Shown here: piece by piece, positions 45,592-54,677 of the stretch
How the letters are laid out: every line of letters begins with the position of its first letter
Position numbering within the stretch: the first letter of the stretch is position 1
Origin: Armatimonadota bacterium
GTDB lineage: Bacteria; Sysuimicrobiota; Sysuimicrobiia; Sysuimicrobiales; Humicultoraceae
NCBI GenBank assembly: GCA_031081585.1
Contig: JAVHLY010000012.1
Location: 22,397-86,396 of the forward strand
Direction: 5' to 3'
Length of the DNA stretch: 64,000 bases
Notes under the pieces: generated by a model
Seen by the model: the letters and a program-made list of their open reading frames with translations, nothing else
The model's database searches: none
Told to the model about the DNA's origin: nothing
Made by a program: the position numbers and the translations under genes

Positions 45592-47054
45592 GCGCCCGCC
45601 GCTCCGGCACCCTCGTCGTCCTCCTCGCCCTCCTCGCGGTCGCCCTGGCGGTGCCGCCATCGCCGCCCGCTGTGGCCCGGGCGCCGGCGGCCCCGTCCAC
45701 GGCCGCCGGGCCCGGCGCCGTCCCGGTCGTCCGGTACGTCCTGCCCAACGGACTGCGCCTGCTCGTCCGACCGCTGGCCGGCTCCGGGCTCGCCGCCGTC
45801 TCCCTGCTGGTGGGGGCCAGCTCGCGTGCCGAGGAGGCGTCCCAGGCCGGGGTGGCGGTCTTCACCCGCGAGGTGATGCTCCGCGGGACCGCGGCCCGCA
45901 CCGGCGCCGAGATCGCGCTGGCGCTCGAGTCGCTGGGCGGGACGTTGCGCGTGGGGACGACCGCCGACTACACCCAGCTGGCCGTGATCGTCCCGGCGCG
46001 GCGGCTGGCGGCGGCGCTGGACATCCTGGCCGAGCTCGTCACGCAGCCGCGCTTCGACCCGCAGGACGTGGAGGCGCAGCGCCGCCTCACGCTGGCGCGC
46101 ATCCGCGCCGCCGCCGACGACGCCGCGACCCGCGCCTTCGACCTCCTCCTGGCCCAGCTCTACCCCTACCACCCCTACGGCCGGCCGCTGCTCGGCACGC
46201 CCGAGACGGTCACCGCCCTCACCCGCGAGGCGCTCGTGGCCTTCCACCGGGCCACCTACACCGGCCCCAACATGGTGCTCACCGTGGCCGGCGACGTGGA
46301 GGCCGCCCCTGTGGCCGCCCGCGTGCGCCGCGCCTTCGCCGCCGTGCCGGCCGACCCGCCTCCCGCGAGGCTGCGCCTGCTGCGTGCCGTCGAGGCGGCG
46401 CTGGCGCCCCGCCCGACAGCGCCGGCGGAAGTGCGGGAGAGCCGCGGCGTGGCGGCGGGGTGGGTGAGCGTGGGCTACCTGGGGGCGCGGCTCGGGCACG
46501 CCGACTGGCCCGCCCTGCGCGTCCTGGCCGCCCTGCTCGGCACCCGGCTCTTCGCCGAGATCCGCGACCGGCAGGGCCTGGCCTACGTCGTGGGGGCCTC
46601 CTTCGCCTCGCGCGCCGGACCCGGGCCCTTCCTGCTGGCGGCGGGCGCGGAGGGCGCCAACCTCCCCCGGGTGGTGGAGGGGCTGCTGCAGGAGGTCCGC
46701 CGCGTGCAGGAGACCGCCCCGCCGGCGGACGAGGTGGAGCGGGCGCGCAACCGGGTCATCGGCGCGCTGGCCATCGAGCGGGAGGACCTGGCGGGGCAGG
46801 CCTTCGCCCTGGGCTGGCTGGAGCTGCTCGGTCTGGGCGCGGCAGCCGACGCCCGCCTCCCCGACCTGGTCGGGCGGGTCGCGCCCGCCGACGTCCAGCG
46901 GGTCGCCCGCCGCTACCTGGCCGTCCCCACCATCGCGATGATCGTGCCGGCTCCGCGATTGGGTGCCGCCGGGCAACGGACCCCCGGCCGGCCCGGTCAG
47001 GGGCGGGCGACCGAGTCCGGGGCCGACCGCCCCGCGGCCCTTCGCCCCCGCTGA
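45588..47054 (+). CDS. M16 family peptidase-like protein, non-catalytic partner
   Basis: This 488-residue M16 paralogue has a signal peptide and the family start VLPNGLRLLVRPLAGSGLAA, but the position of HxxEH reads FTREVMLRGT, so zinc cannot be bound. The second M16 domain keeps the R/Y-type region with IRDRQGLAYVVGASF. Such inactive subunits pair with an active one (mitochondrial-processing-peptidase-like or PqqFG-like arrangement). The C-terminal tail of about 35 residues is low complexity. Confidence 0.85.
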   Translation: MSARRSGTLVVLLALLAVALAVPPSPPAVARAPAAPSTAAGPGAVPVVRYVLPNGLRLLVRPLAGSGLAAVSLLVGASSRAEEASQAGVAVFTREVMLRGTAARTGAEIALALESLGGTLRVGTTADYTQLAVIVPARRLAAALDILAELVTQPRFDPQDVEAQRRLTLARIRAAADDAATRAFDLLLAQLYPYHPYGRPLLGTPETVTALTREALVAFHRATYTGPNMVLTVAGDVEAAPVAARVRRAFAAVPADPPPARLRLLRAVEAALAPRPTAPAEVRESRGVAAGWVSVGYLGARLGHADWPALRVLAALLGTRLFAEIRDRQGLAYVVGASFASRAGPGPFLLAAGAEGANLPRVVEGLLQEVRRVQETAPPADEVERARNRVIGALAIEREDLAGQAFALGWLELLGLGAAADARLPDLVGRVAPADVQRVARRYLAVPTIAMIVPAPRLGAAGQRTPGRPGQGRATESGADRPAALRPR

Positions 47055-47082
47055 GACCGTGGGGGCGGAGGCGGGCGCGCGC

Positions 47083-48597
47083 ATGGTGCAGGAGGTGGGA
47101 AGGCCCGGAGGGGCGCCGGGGAGCGGCCCTGCGGTCCTGGCGCTGGACGTCGGCACCTCCACGGCCCGCGCCCTCCTCTACGACCGCCGGGGCGTGCGGC
47201 AGCCCGACGTGCAGGCCTCCACCACCCTCGCCTGGTCGGCGGTGGACGGCGGCTTCGAGGCCGCCGCCGAGGACCTGGCCGGTACGATCGAATCCCTCCT
47301 CGACCAGGCCGTGGCGCGCCTGCGCGCGGCCGGGCGCGCCGTCGACGCGGTGGCGGTGGCCACGTTCTGGCACAGCCTCCTGGGCGTGGACGCCGACGGC
47401 CGCCCCGTCACCCCGGTCATCCCCTGGATGGACGGCCGCAGTGCGGCCACGGTGCGCCGCCTGCGCGCACAGGTGGACGAGCGCGCCCTCCACGCCCGCA
47501 CCGGCGCGCGCCTCCACCCTTCCTACCCGCTGGCCAGGATCCGCTGGCTGACGGAGTCGCGCCCGCAGGACGCCGCGCGCGTGCGCCGGTGGCTGGCCTT
47601 CCCCGAGTACCTCCTCCTGCGCTGGTTCGGGCGCACCCACGCGCACCTGAGCATGGCCTCCGGCACCGGGTTGCTGGACCAGCGCACCCGCCAGTGGGAC
47701 CCGGAGGCACTGGCGCTGGCCGGGGTACACCCGGACGCGCTCCCATCCCTCGCCGACACGCCGGCGCCCGCGAGCGGCCTGCGGGAGTCCTACGCCTCGC
47801 GGTGGCCGCCGCTGGCCCGCTGCCCCTGGTACGGGCCCTTTGGCGACGGCGGGACGGGGAACGTGGGGGTGGGGTGCCTGGAGCGCGGGCGCGTGGCCGT
47901 GATGGTGGGGACCTCGGGGGCGATGCGCGTGGCCTGGCGCGGGGAGCCGGCCACGCCCCCCTGGGGGTTGTGGACCTACCGCATCGACGGCAACCGCCCG
48001 GTGATGGGCGGGGCGCTCAGCAACGGCGGCAACCTCTTCGCCTGGGCGCGGCAGGTGCTGGACCTTGAGCCCGACGACGTGCGGCTGCAGATGGCCCTGG
48101 CCGAGGTCCCGCCCGACGGGCACGGCCTCACCGTGCTCCCCTTCTGGGCGGGCGAGCGCAGCCCTGACTACCCGGAGGAGGCGCGCGGGTGGCTGGTGGG
48201 CTTCGGCCTGGAGACCACGCCGGTGCAGGTCCTGCGCGCGCTGATGGAGGCGGTGGCCTACCGCTTCGGCGTCCTCTACCGCCTGCTGCAGCCGCACCTG
48301 CCGCCGCTGCACCGCATCGTGGCCACGGGGCAGGCGCTGCTGCGCTCGGCGGTGTGGACCCAGATCCTGGCCGACGTGCTGGGGCAGGCGGTGGACCTGG
48401 TGGACGTCCAGGAGGCCAGCGCCCGCGGCGCGGCGCTGCTGGCGCTGGAGGCGCTGGGGCAGGGCGACCCCATCGCCACCCCGCCGGCGGTGGTGCGCAC
48501 CATCAAGCCCGGCCCGGCCGCCGCTGCCTACCGCGAGGCGCTGGCGCGCCACGAGCGGCTCTACGCGCACGTGCTCGCCGGTGGCCCCACGGCGTAG
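47083..48597 (+). CDS. FGGY family carbohydrate kinase (gluconokinase-like)
   Basis: The 504-residue kinase has VLALDVGTSTARALLYDRRG as phosphate-1 motif, TPVIPWMDGRSAATV, MVGTSGAMRV as phosphate-2, and GGALSNGGNLFAWARQVL, HRIVATGQALLRSAVWTQIL with VQEASARGAALLAL at the C-terminus (FGGY signature region). It phosphorylates a sugar or sugar acid with ATP. Gluconate is the best guess from the overall pattern. ATG 47083 is used. A GTG at 47059 is an alternative. No sugar transporter is adjacent. Confidence 0.87.
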   Translation: MVQEVGRPGGAPGSGPAVLALDVGTSTARALLYDRRGVRQPDVQASTTLAWSAVDGGFEAAAEDLAGTIESLLDQAVARLRAAGRAVDAVAVATFWHSLLGVDADGRPVTPVIPWMDGRSAATVRRLRAQVDERALHARTGARLHPSYPLARIRWLTESRPQDAARVRRWLAFPEYLLLRWFGRTHAHLSMASGTGLLDQRTRQWDPEALALAGVHPDALPSLADTPAPASGLRESYASRWPPLARCPWYGPFGDGGTGNVGVGCLERGRVAVMVGTSGAMRVAWRGEPATPPWGLWTYRIDGNRPVMGGALSNGGNLFAWARQVLDLEPDDVRLQMALAEVPPDGHGLTVLPFWAGERSPDYPEEARGWLVGFGLETTPVQVLRALMEAVAYRFGVLYRLLQPHLPPLHRIVATGQALLRSAVWTQILADVLGQAVDLVDVQEASARGAALLALEALGQGDPIATPPAVVRTIKPGPAAAAYREALARHERLYAHVLAGGPTA

Positions 48598-48689
48598 CCC
48601 TGTCCGGGGCGTGTCGCCGGCGCGTCGAGGAGGGGATCGCGGGGGCGCCTGCCAATTCCCCCCGCGAGAACGGGGGGTGAGGGTCGGCG

Positions 48690-50018
48690 ATGATCTGGAA
48701 CCCCGAGATGGAGACCATGCCGCGCGAGGACCTGCGCGCCCTGCAGCTCCGCCGCCTCCAGCAGGTGGTCGAGCGGGTCTACGCCCGCGTCGACGTCTAC
48801 CGCCGCCGCTTCGACGAGGCCGGGGTGCGCCCCGAGCAGGTGCGCACGCTGGACGACCTGCGCCGCCTGCCGTTCACCACCAAACGCGACTTCCGCGACA
48901 CCTACCCCTTCGGCCTCTTCGCCGTGCCGGTCAGCGAGACCGTGCGCATCCACGCCTCGTCCGGCACGACCGGCAAACCCACCGTGGTGGGGTACACGCG
49001 CGGCGACATCGCCGTCTGGGCTGAGGTGTGCGCCCGGTGCCTGGCGGCGTCGGGCGCGCGGCCCGGCGACGTCTTCCAGAACGCCTACGGCTACGGCCTC
49101 TTCACCGGCGGCCTGGGGATGCACTACGGCGCCGAGCTGCTCGGGCTGTGCACCATCCCCGTCTCCGGGGGCAACACCGAGCGGCAGATCCTGCTGCTGC
49201 AGGACTTCGGGCCGCGCATCATCGCCTGCACCCCCACCTACGCGCTGACGCTGGCCGAGGCGCTGCGGGCCCGGGGCATCGCTCCCGGCACGCTGCCGCT
49301 GCGCTACGGAGTGCTGGGCGCGGAGCCCTGGACCGAGGAGATGCGGGCGGCCATCGAGGCCGGGCTCGGGATCACCGCCGTGAACATCTACGGCCTCAGC
49401 GAGGTCATCGGCCCCGGGGTCAGCAACGAGTGCGTCGAGGAGCAGCGGGGGGCCCACATCTTCGAGGACCACTTCCTCGTGGAGGTGGTCGATCCCCGGA
49501 CCGGCGAGCCGCTGCCGCCCGGGGAGCGGGGGGAGCTCGTCTTCACCACGCTGACGAAGGAGGCCGTCCCGGTGATCCGCTACCGCACCGGCGACCTGGC
49601 CTGGCTCATCGACGAGCCCTGCCGCTGCGGCCGCACCCACGTGCGCATGAGCCGGGTGGTGGGACGCACCGACGACATGCTCATCATCCGCGGCATCAAC
49701 GTCTTCCCCTCCCAGGTGGAGGCGGCGCTCGGCACCGTCCCCGACCTGACGCCCCACTACCGCCTGGTGGTGACGCGCGACACGCTGGACGAGCTGGAAG
49801 TCCAGGTGGAGGTCGGCGAGGCCTTCCTGCAGCGGGCCGGCGGCGCGCTGGCCCCCGAGGCGCCGGCGGTCCAGGCGCTGCGCCGCCGGGTGGAGGAGAC
49901 GCTGTTCGGCGTGCTGGCCCTGCACACTCGCGTGACGCTCATGCCGCCCGGGACGCTGCCGCGCAGCGAGGGGGGCAAGCTGCGCCGGGTGGACGACCGC
50001 CGGGGCCGCATCGCGTGA
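48690..50018 (+). CDS. paaK: Phenylacetate-CoA ligase family protein
   Basis: The 442-residue adenylate-forming ligase has [23 protein letters not shown]-binding motif [45 protein letters not shown] and [20 protein letters not shown], all typical of PaaK. The family makes aryl-CoA thioesters from phenylacetate or related acids. The rest of the phenylacetate pathway is absent, so the symbol is by similarity only. It could activate an aromatic acid from the catabolic island. Confidence 0.85.
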   Translation: MIWNPEMETMPREDLRALQLRRLQQVVERVYARVDVYRRRFDEAGVRPEQVRTLDDLRRLPFTTKRDFRDTYPFGLFAVPVSETVRIHASSGTTGKPTVVGYTRGDIAVWAEVCARCLAASGARPGDVFQNAYGYGLFTGGLGMHYGAELLGLCTIPVSGGNTERQILLLQDFGPRIIACTPTYALTLAEALRARGIAPGTLPLRYGVLGAEPWTEEMRAAIEAGLGITAVNIYGLSEVIGPGVSNECVEEQRGAHIFEDHFLVEVVDPRTGEPLPPGERGELVFTTLTKEAVPVIRYRTGDLAWLIDEPCRCGRTHVRMSRVVGRTDDMLIIRGINVFPSQVEAALGTVPDLTPHYRLVVTRDTLDELEVQVEVGEAFLQRAGGALAPEAPAVQALRRRVEETLFGVLALHTRVTLMPPGTLPRSEGGKLRRVDDRRGRIA

Positions 50019-50055
50019 TCCAGTCCCGGGCGGCACACCCGCGGGGAGGCCTCCC

Positions 50056-50664
50056 GTGACCGCCCTGCGTCGGGTCTGCGTCTTCTGCGGCTCCTCCGCG
50101 GGGGTGCGGCCGGCCTACGCGGCGGCGGCCCGCGCGCTGGGAGCGCTGCTGGCCCGCCGCGGGCTCGGGCTCGTCTACGGCGGCGGGCGCGTGGGGATGA
50201 TGGGGGTCCTGGCCGACGCCGTGCTCGCCCACGGCGGCGAGGTCACCGGCGTCATCCCGCGCCACCTGGTGGAGCGCGAGGTGGCCCACGACGGCGTGAG
50301 CACGCTGCACGTGGTCACCACGATGCACGAGCGCAAGGCGCGCATGGTGGAGCTGGCCGACGCTTTCATCGCCCTGCCGGGCGGCGTGGGGACGCTGGAG
50401 GAGCTGTTCGAGGTGTGGGCCTGGGCGCAGTTGGGCCTGCACGCCAAGCCCTGCGGCGTGCTGAACGTCGACGGATACTACGACACCCTGCAGGCGCACG
50501 TGGCCCGCATGGTGGCGGAGGGGTTCCTGCGGCCCGAGCACGGCGCCATGGTGGTCTTCGCCGACGACCCTGAAGTGCTGCTGGACCGGTTCGCCGACTA
50601 CGTCCCCCCGCCAGAGCGGTGGCCCTCCCGCCTCTCCCCGGAACGCCCGGGGGCTGGAGGTTAG
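50056..50664 (+). CDS. LOG family protein (TIGR00730-type)
   Basis: This 202-residue Rossmann-like protein has [59 protein letters not shown] and the signature [14 protein letters not shown]. The family includes cytokinin riboside monophosphate phosphoribohydrolases that release free base and ribose-5-phosphate from nucleotides. In bacteria the role may be nucleotide salvage or detoxification. GTG 50056 is used. Confidence 0.87.
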   Translation: MTALRRVCVFCGSSAGVRPAYAAAARALGALLARRGLGLVYGGGRVGMMGVLADAVLAHGGEVTGVIPRHLVEREVAHDGVSTLHVVTTMHERKARMVELADAFIALPGGVGTLEELFEVWAWAQLGLHAKPCGVLNVDGYYDTLQAHVARMVAEGFLRPEHGAMVVFADDPEVLLDRFADYVPPPERWPSRLSPERPGAGG

Positions 50665-50745
50665 CCCAGGTCCCTGCGCCACTGCACGTCCGCCCCCGCA
50701 ATTCGCCGGGCGCCGGCCGATGGTAGAGTATGGGTTGAAGCAGCC

Positions 50746-51408
50746 ATGCTAGAGGCGCGTGTGAACAGAATCGAAGCCGCCCTGGAGCGCCTGGCGGACG
50801 CTCAGGCGCGCACCCAGGAGCAACTCACAGCCCTCACCGCCCGGGTCGATGCCCTCGCCGTACGCGTGGACGCCCTGGCTGCGGGGCTGGAGACGCTCAC
50901 CCGGCGGGTCGATGCCCTGGCCGAGCAGATGGCCGTCCTGGCCACCGCCATGACCCGACTGGCCTCCGATGTGGGGGACCTCAAGGGCGACGTGCTGGAG
51001 CTGCGCTACCGGTCCCACCTCAATGCCTACTTCCACGGGGTCCTGCGACGCCTCCGCCTCGTCACCGACGAGGAGTTGGGACGGCTCGCCGACGAGGCCA
51101 GGCAGCGGCGCGTCCTGACCGAGGAGGAGGCGGCCGACCTGCTCAGGAGCGACCTCGTCGCCCTCGGGCGGCGGCCGGAGGACGGGGCCGAAGCCTACCT
51201 CGTCGTCGAGGTGTCGGCCGTCGTCGACTCCAACGACGTGCGCCGGGCAGCCCGCCGGGCAGGACTCCTCTCGAACATCACGCGCCTCCCGGCGGTGGCG
51301 GCCGTTGCCGGGAACGACGTCACGGAGGCCGCCCGCACCGAAGCCCGCAACGCCGGCGTCTGGTGCGTGCTGGACGGCCTCGCCTCCCCTCCGACGGCTC
51401 CCTCCTGA
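50746..51408 (+). CDS. Coiled-coil protein with PD-(D/E)XK-like C-terminal domain
   Basis: The first 90 residues of this 220-residue protein are a heptad-rich coiled coil, with repeated VDAL elements (VRVDALAAGLETLTRRVDALAE). The C-terminal half has a helical linker and then AYLVVEVSAVVDSNDVRRAARRAG, a pattern of DUF3782-like nuclease-fold proteins in which the usual ExK is ExS, so activity is doubtful. It immediately precedes the CRISPR-Cas operon on the same strand but is more GC-rich. A link is not shown. Confidence 0.65.
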   Translation: MLEARVNRIEAALERLADAQARTQEQLTALTARVDALAVRVDALAAGLETLTRRVDALAEQMAVLATAMTRLASDVGDLKGDVLELRYRSHLNAYFHGVLRRLRLVTDEELGRLADEARQRRVLTEEEAADLLRSDLVALGRRPEDGAEAYLVVEVSAVVDSNDVRRAARRAGLLSNITRLPAVAAVAGNDVTEAARTEARNAGVWCVLDGLASPPTAPS

Positions 51409-51666
51409 ATCAACCTGCGCTCCGGGCTGGGCGCGCGCCTGGCTGAGGGTTCCCGCAGGCACTCGCGCTCGGGCGAGGAACCACGACGCCCCAGATCAAG
51501 GCCCCCGCGGCGCCAGAATCAAGTCAAGGAAATCTTTAGGGAGTGTCGAATTTTCGGCAAGAGGTCGCCGCCTGGGCGAACGACCTCGCTATGAACGAAT
51601 TTGCAATCTCCTCAGCACACCTTGGAACTTCTCGAGTCCAAGCGCAGGGAGGCTGAATAGGAGACC
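51409..51666. other. Gap before the CRISPR-Cas operon
   Basis: The 258-base gap shifts midway (about 51510) from GC-rich to more AT-rich sequence, marking the base-composition border of the CRISPR-Cas region. I see no direct repeats of CRISPR size and no strong promoter. A 21-codon reading frame at 51591 lacks a ribosome binding site. Confidence 0.5.
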
Positions 51667-52926
51667 ATGGAACAACTGAGCGTTGAGGTGCTGAAGAGTG
51701 CTGTCAAAGGTGCGGCCGCGGCGTTCCGTTGCCGCCGGCGGCTCCTGCCGGCAGGCGGTCCCGGCGAGAAGGTATTCCCACCGACGTTCGCAGGTGCCGT
51801 CTATGCCATCGAACAGCGACGTATCCCGGGTCGTGATGGACCAGTCACCTGTGTGTTGCTGGACAGCGTGCAGAGCCAGGCCAACCGCATGGAACTGGCC
51901 CTCCAGGAGGCAGTGGACGCCGGCAGGATCAGGATCCCGCTCGTGGTCGTGGACTTCACGGAGTACGATCCCACGGGCGACCTGGAAGCCGACGAGCGGG
52001 CCGGTCGACTAATCGACAGGGTGGGGAAGATCACGAGCCTGCAGGTGCCACACCGCCTGGCTGACGCCACCTTGCGGTACAGCGAGCTGGACGGTGTGCC
52101 GTTCCGGAAGTCCGACAAGGGCAAGGCGCTCAACACGGTGAGTCCGACCAATGCGACTCCCCTGTTCGAGCTCTGCCCCACGGCGCTCCTGTTTGGCATG
52201 TGGGACTCGACCGGGCCCAAAGGCGGGCTCGGGGCAAAGTTCGAGCGGGCAATGGTGTCCGAGATCGTCGGAGTCGGAGTGGAGGTCGGAGACCTTCGAC
52301 GTGGTGTGCGACGGGATCCCCTTGGGACGAGCAGGGACGTCACCGTGATCCCCTCGGAGGACCGGACGGAGTTCCGCGTCGCAGAAGGCAGGAACCGGGG
52401 CGTCCGCCCATCGAAGCTCGGCCTTGCCAGCGTCCCCTTCCCCAAGCAGACGGATCAGAAGACCCGGGAAAATTACTACGATGGCGTCACGATCGAGTAC
52501 GCAGAGCAGACGACCACCCTCTCGCTGATCTGCCTCCGCCGTCTGCGCTTCCCACTGAACGGCCAGCCGCCGCAGGACGAGGTGGACGTGGCCGCCCGCA
52601 CCGTGCTGGCGGCCCTTGGGCTCTGTGCGGCCACCCTCGCCTTCGAAGCCGGGGCCGACTTGCGGTCGCGGTGCCTTCTGTGGCCTGACGGTCCGACGGT
52701 CTGGGAGCTACTGGCCCGACCCGGAGCCGAGCCCGAGCGGTTCTCGCTCACTGGCGAGACCGCCATTGCTCTACTCAAGGAAGCTGTAAGACAAGCCAAG
52801 GAGAAGGGGTTACCGTGGCCGGATGAACCGGTGGTTCTCAAGCCCTCTGAGGAGCTGGTGAAACTCGCACGCCTGAGCCAGATCGAGGCGGCGAAGAAGA
52901 CCGGCGAGACTGGGGAGACAGCGTGA
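51667..52926 (+). CDS. csb1: Csb1, type I-G (I-U) Cas7-group protein
   Basis: The 419-residue protein matches Csb1 (GSU0053 family), the Cas7 backbone of type I-G (formerly I-U) effectors that lines the crRNA. Visible family blocks are FAGAVYAIEQRRIPGRDGPV, LLDSVQSQANRMELAL, VSPTNATPLFELCPTALLFG and FGMWDSTGPKGGLGAKFERA. ATG 51667 follows AGGAGA. It is one base ahead of csb2. Codon use is less GC-biased than in the genes upstream, consistent with horizontal transfer of the whole cas block. Confidence 0.88.
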   Translation: MEQLSVEVLKSAVKGAAAAFRCRRRLLPAGGPGEKVFPPTFAGAVYAIEQRRIPGRDGPVTCVLLDSVQSQANRMELALQEAVDAGRIRIPLVVVDFTEYDPTGDLEADERAGRLIDRVGKITSLQVPHRLADATLRYSELDGVPFRKSDKGKALNTVSPTNATPLFELCPTALLFGMWDSTGPKGGLGAKFERAMVSEIVGVGVEVGDLRRGVRRDPLGTSRDVTVIPSEDRTEFRVAEGRNRGVRPSKLGLASVPFPKQTDQKTRENYYDGVTIEYAEQTTTLSLICLRRLRFPLNGQPPQDEVDVAARTVLAALGLCAATLAFEAGADLRSRCLLWPDGPTVWELLARPGAEPERFSLTGETAIALLKEAVRQAKEKGLPWPDEPVVLKPSEELVKLARLSQIEAAKKTGETGETA

Positions 52927-52927
52927 C

Positions 52928-54532
52928 ATGCTGGCCTTTGGGATCCGGTACCTGAATGGCTTTGCAGCCGCCTGTGAACCACACGAACGGCAGCCGGAAC
53001 GCGAGCGGCCCGAGTGGCCGCCACACCCCGCGCGGGTCTTCATGGCGCTCGCGGCGGCACACTTCCAGACAGGAGAGGACCCCGACGAGCGCCGGGCCCT
53101 GGAGTGGCTGGAGTCGCTGCCCGCGCCTTCGCTGAGGGCACCCGAGCACGTCCCCCGGGCGGTCGTCACCCACTATGTACCGGTCAACGACAAACCCGGC
53201 AACAAGACCAAGCCGCCGACTGCGGTTATCCAGTCCGTCCCTCAACTGGCCCGTGACCGCCAACCCCGGACTTTCGCCCGTACTTGGCCCGACGAGGATG
53301 TGGTGTACCTTGTCTGGCCGGAGGCCGTGCCACAGGAGCCGGTGGCGCGCGCATTAACACAACTGTGCGCCAAGGTGACCCGGATCGGCCACTCCATGTC
53401 GCTGGTCCAGATGTGGATGGCGACCTCTGAGGAAGCCGGCGAACCCACCTGGATTCCCGACGAGGAGCGTGCGGAGATTCACCTGCGAGTGCCGTCGGCC
53501 GGGCTGCTCGCGGACCTCGAGCGCAGATACAATCAGGTGGCGGTCGAAGCGTACGCAGCGCTTCTCGTCGCCGCAGAGGATGGAAATGCCAAAACCCGGC
53601 GAGCCGCGAAAAGGCGGCTGAGTGAGGAGTTCGGAGGAGAGCCGCCTCCCCGGCTCCGACCGCAGGTGCCTTTCTACCAGGGTTATGCGCGGCCAGTTGC
53701 AGCCGAGTCTCCGAAAGAGACCCCGGGGACCGTCTTCAGCCCCCACCTCGTCGTGTTCCGCCTCGAGCGCGAGAGCGGCCCCTATCAGGCGCTCAGCCTG
53801 CGCACCGTGGCGACGGTCACCACGCGCTGGCGCGAGGCCCTGGTCAGCCAGTGCAACGACATGCCGGACCGTGTGCGGGAGATCGTGAGCGGCCACCACC
53901 GGGACGGCGCGCCACTCGAAGCACCTCATCTGGCGTTCCTGCCGCTCGCCTTCGTTGGACACCCGCACGCGGACGGCCACCTGTTGGGGATGGGGATTGT
54001 CCTACCCCAACAGCTAACACTCGACGAGCGCCGCCAGGTACTCCGGGTGCTTGCACGCGTAAGCCAGCTCAGGCTCGGAGCTCTCGGCGCCTGGCGTCTG
54101 GATCGGGAGGCCGGCGGTCGCCCGCCGTGGAACCTGAGACCTGAGGCCTGGACCGCGCACCCCGACGGCGCGACCCACTGGTCCACCGTGACGCCTGTGG
54201 CGTTCGACCGACACCCGAAGGCGAAAGATCGGGGCGAGTACCAGCGGGAGGTGGCCGAGATGATCGCCGCCGCCTGTGCAGCGGTTGGGCTGCCACGCCC
54301 GCGAGAGGTCGTCGTGACGGCGGTCTCGGCCCATCTCGGGGTGCCGCCCGCGCACGTTTTCCCACGCCTTGCGCGCAAGGATGGCAGCGAGCGTCGCCAC
54401 GCCCACGCGATCCTTGTCTTCGACGAACCGGTGCGCGGACCGGTGCTCATCGGGGCGGGAAGGTATCGGGGATACGGGGTGGCCAGGCCGATGTGGCCGT
54501 CCGGGTCGCAGGGTGAGGGGGGAAAGTCGTGA
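52928..54532 (+). CDS. csb2: Csb2, type I-G Cas5-Cas6 fusion
   Basis: The 534-residue protein matches Csb2 (GSU0054 family). The N-terminal Cas5-like part has the hallmark ERPEWPPHPARVFMALAAAH near residues 25-44 and caps the crRNA 5' handle. The C-terminal part resembles Cas6, ending in a glycine-rich loop GAGRYRGYGVARPMW. The His residues in VSAHLGVPPAHVF or RRHAHAILVF are candidates for crRNA cleavage. As no separate cas6 is seen, it may process crRNAs for the downstream type III module as well (inference). Confidence 0.87.
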   Translation: MLAFGIRYLNGFAAACEPHERQPERERPEWPPHPARVFMALAAAHFQTGEDPDERRALEWLESLPAPSLRAPEHVPRAVVTHYVPVNDKPGNKTKPPTAVIQSVPQLARDRQPRTFARTWPDEDVVYLVWPEAVPQEPVARALTQLCAKVTRIGHSMSLVQMWMATSEEAGEPTWIPDEERAEIHLRVPSAGLLADLERRYNQVAVEAYAALLVAAEDGNAKTRRAAKRRLSEEFGGEPPPRLRPQVPFYQGYARPVAAESPKETPGTVFSPHLVVFRLERESGPYQALSLRTVATVTTRWREALVSQCNDMPDRVREIVSGHHRDGAPLEAPHLAFLPLAFVGHPHADGHLLGMGIVLPQQLTLDERRQVLRVLARVSQLRLGALGAWRLDREAGGRPPWNLRPEAWTAHPDGATHWSTVTPVAFDRHPKAKDRGEYQREVAEMIAAACAAVGLPRPREVVVTAVSAHLGVPPAHVFPRLARKDGSERRHAHAILVFDEPVRGPVLIGAGRYRGYGVARPMWPSGSQGEGGKS

Positions 54533-54677
54533 GGCAGGTCACCGCGCGGCCGCAGCTCGCCAATCTCCTCGGCCTGGGGCAGAGAGACATTCGTTGTTCA
54601 CGGTTTGCGGAGGGCGACTCGGGACAAAGCTAACCAGCGGGCACGCGGCTTGGTTCGGGGAAGGTTGAGGATCAATC
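54533..54677 (+). other. Junction gap between type I-G and type III-C-like genes
   Basis: This 145-base gap is the only real break in an otherwise overlapping operon and lies exactly where type I-G genes end and type III-like genes begin. No repeat, terminator or promoter is convincing. An internal promoter cannot be excluded. Confidence 0.55.

Noticed and set aside
51539..51547. GGGAGTGTC matching the IS256-like end at the start of the window
   Set aside because: Only nine bases shared, and no transposase or partner end nearby.
51591..51656. Twenty-one-codon frame (MNEFAISSAHL...) as a leader peptide of the cas operon
   Set aside because: No ribosome binding site and no regulatory hairpin after it.
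51409..51666. Possible CRISPR array or leader before csb1
   Set aside because: No direct repeats of 25-40 bases with regular spacing are visible. The region only marks the composition shift.
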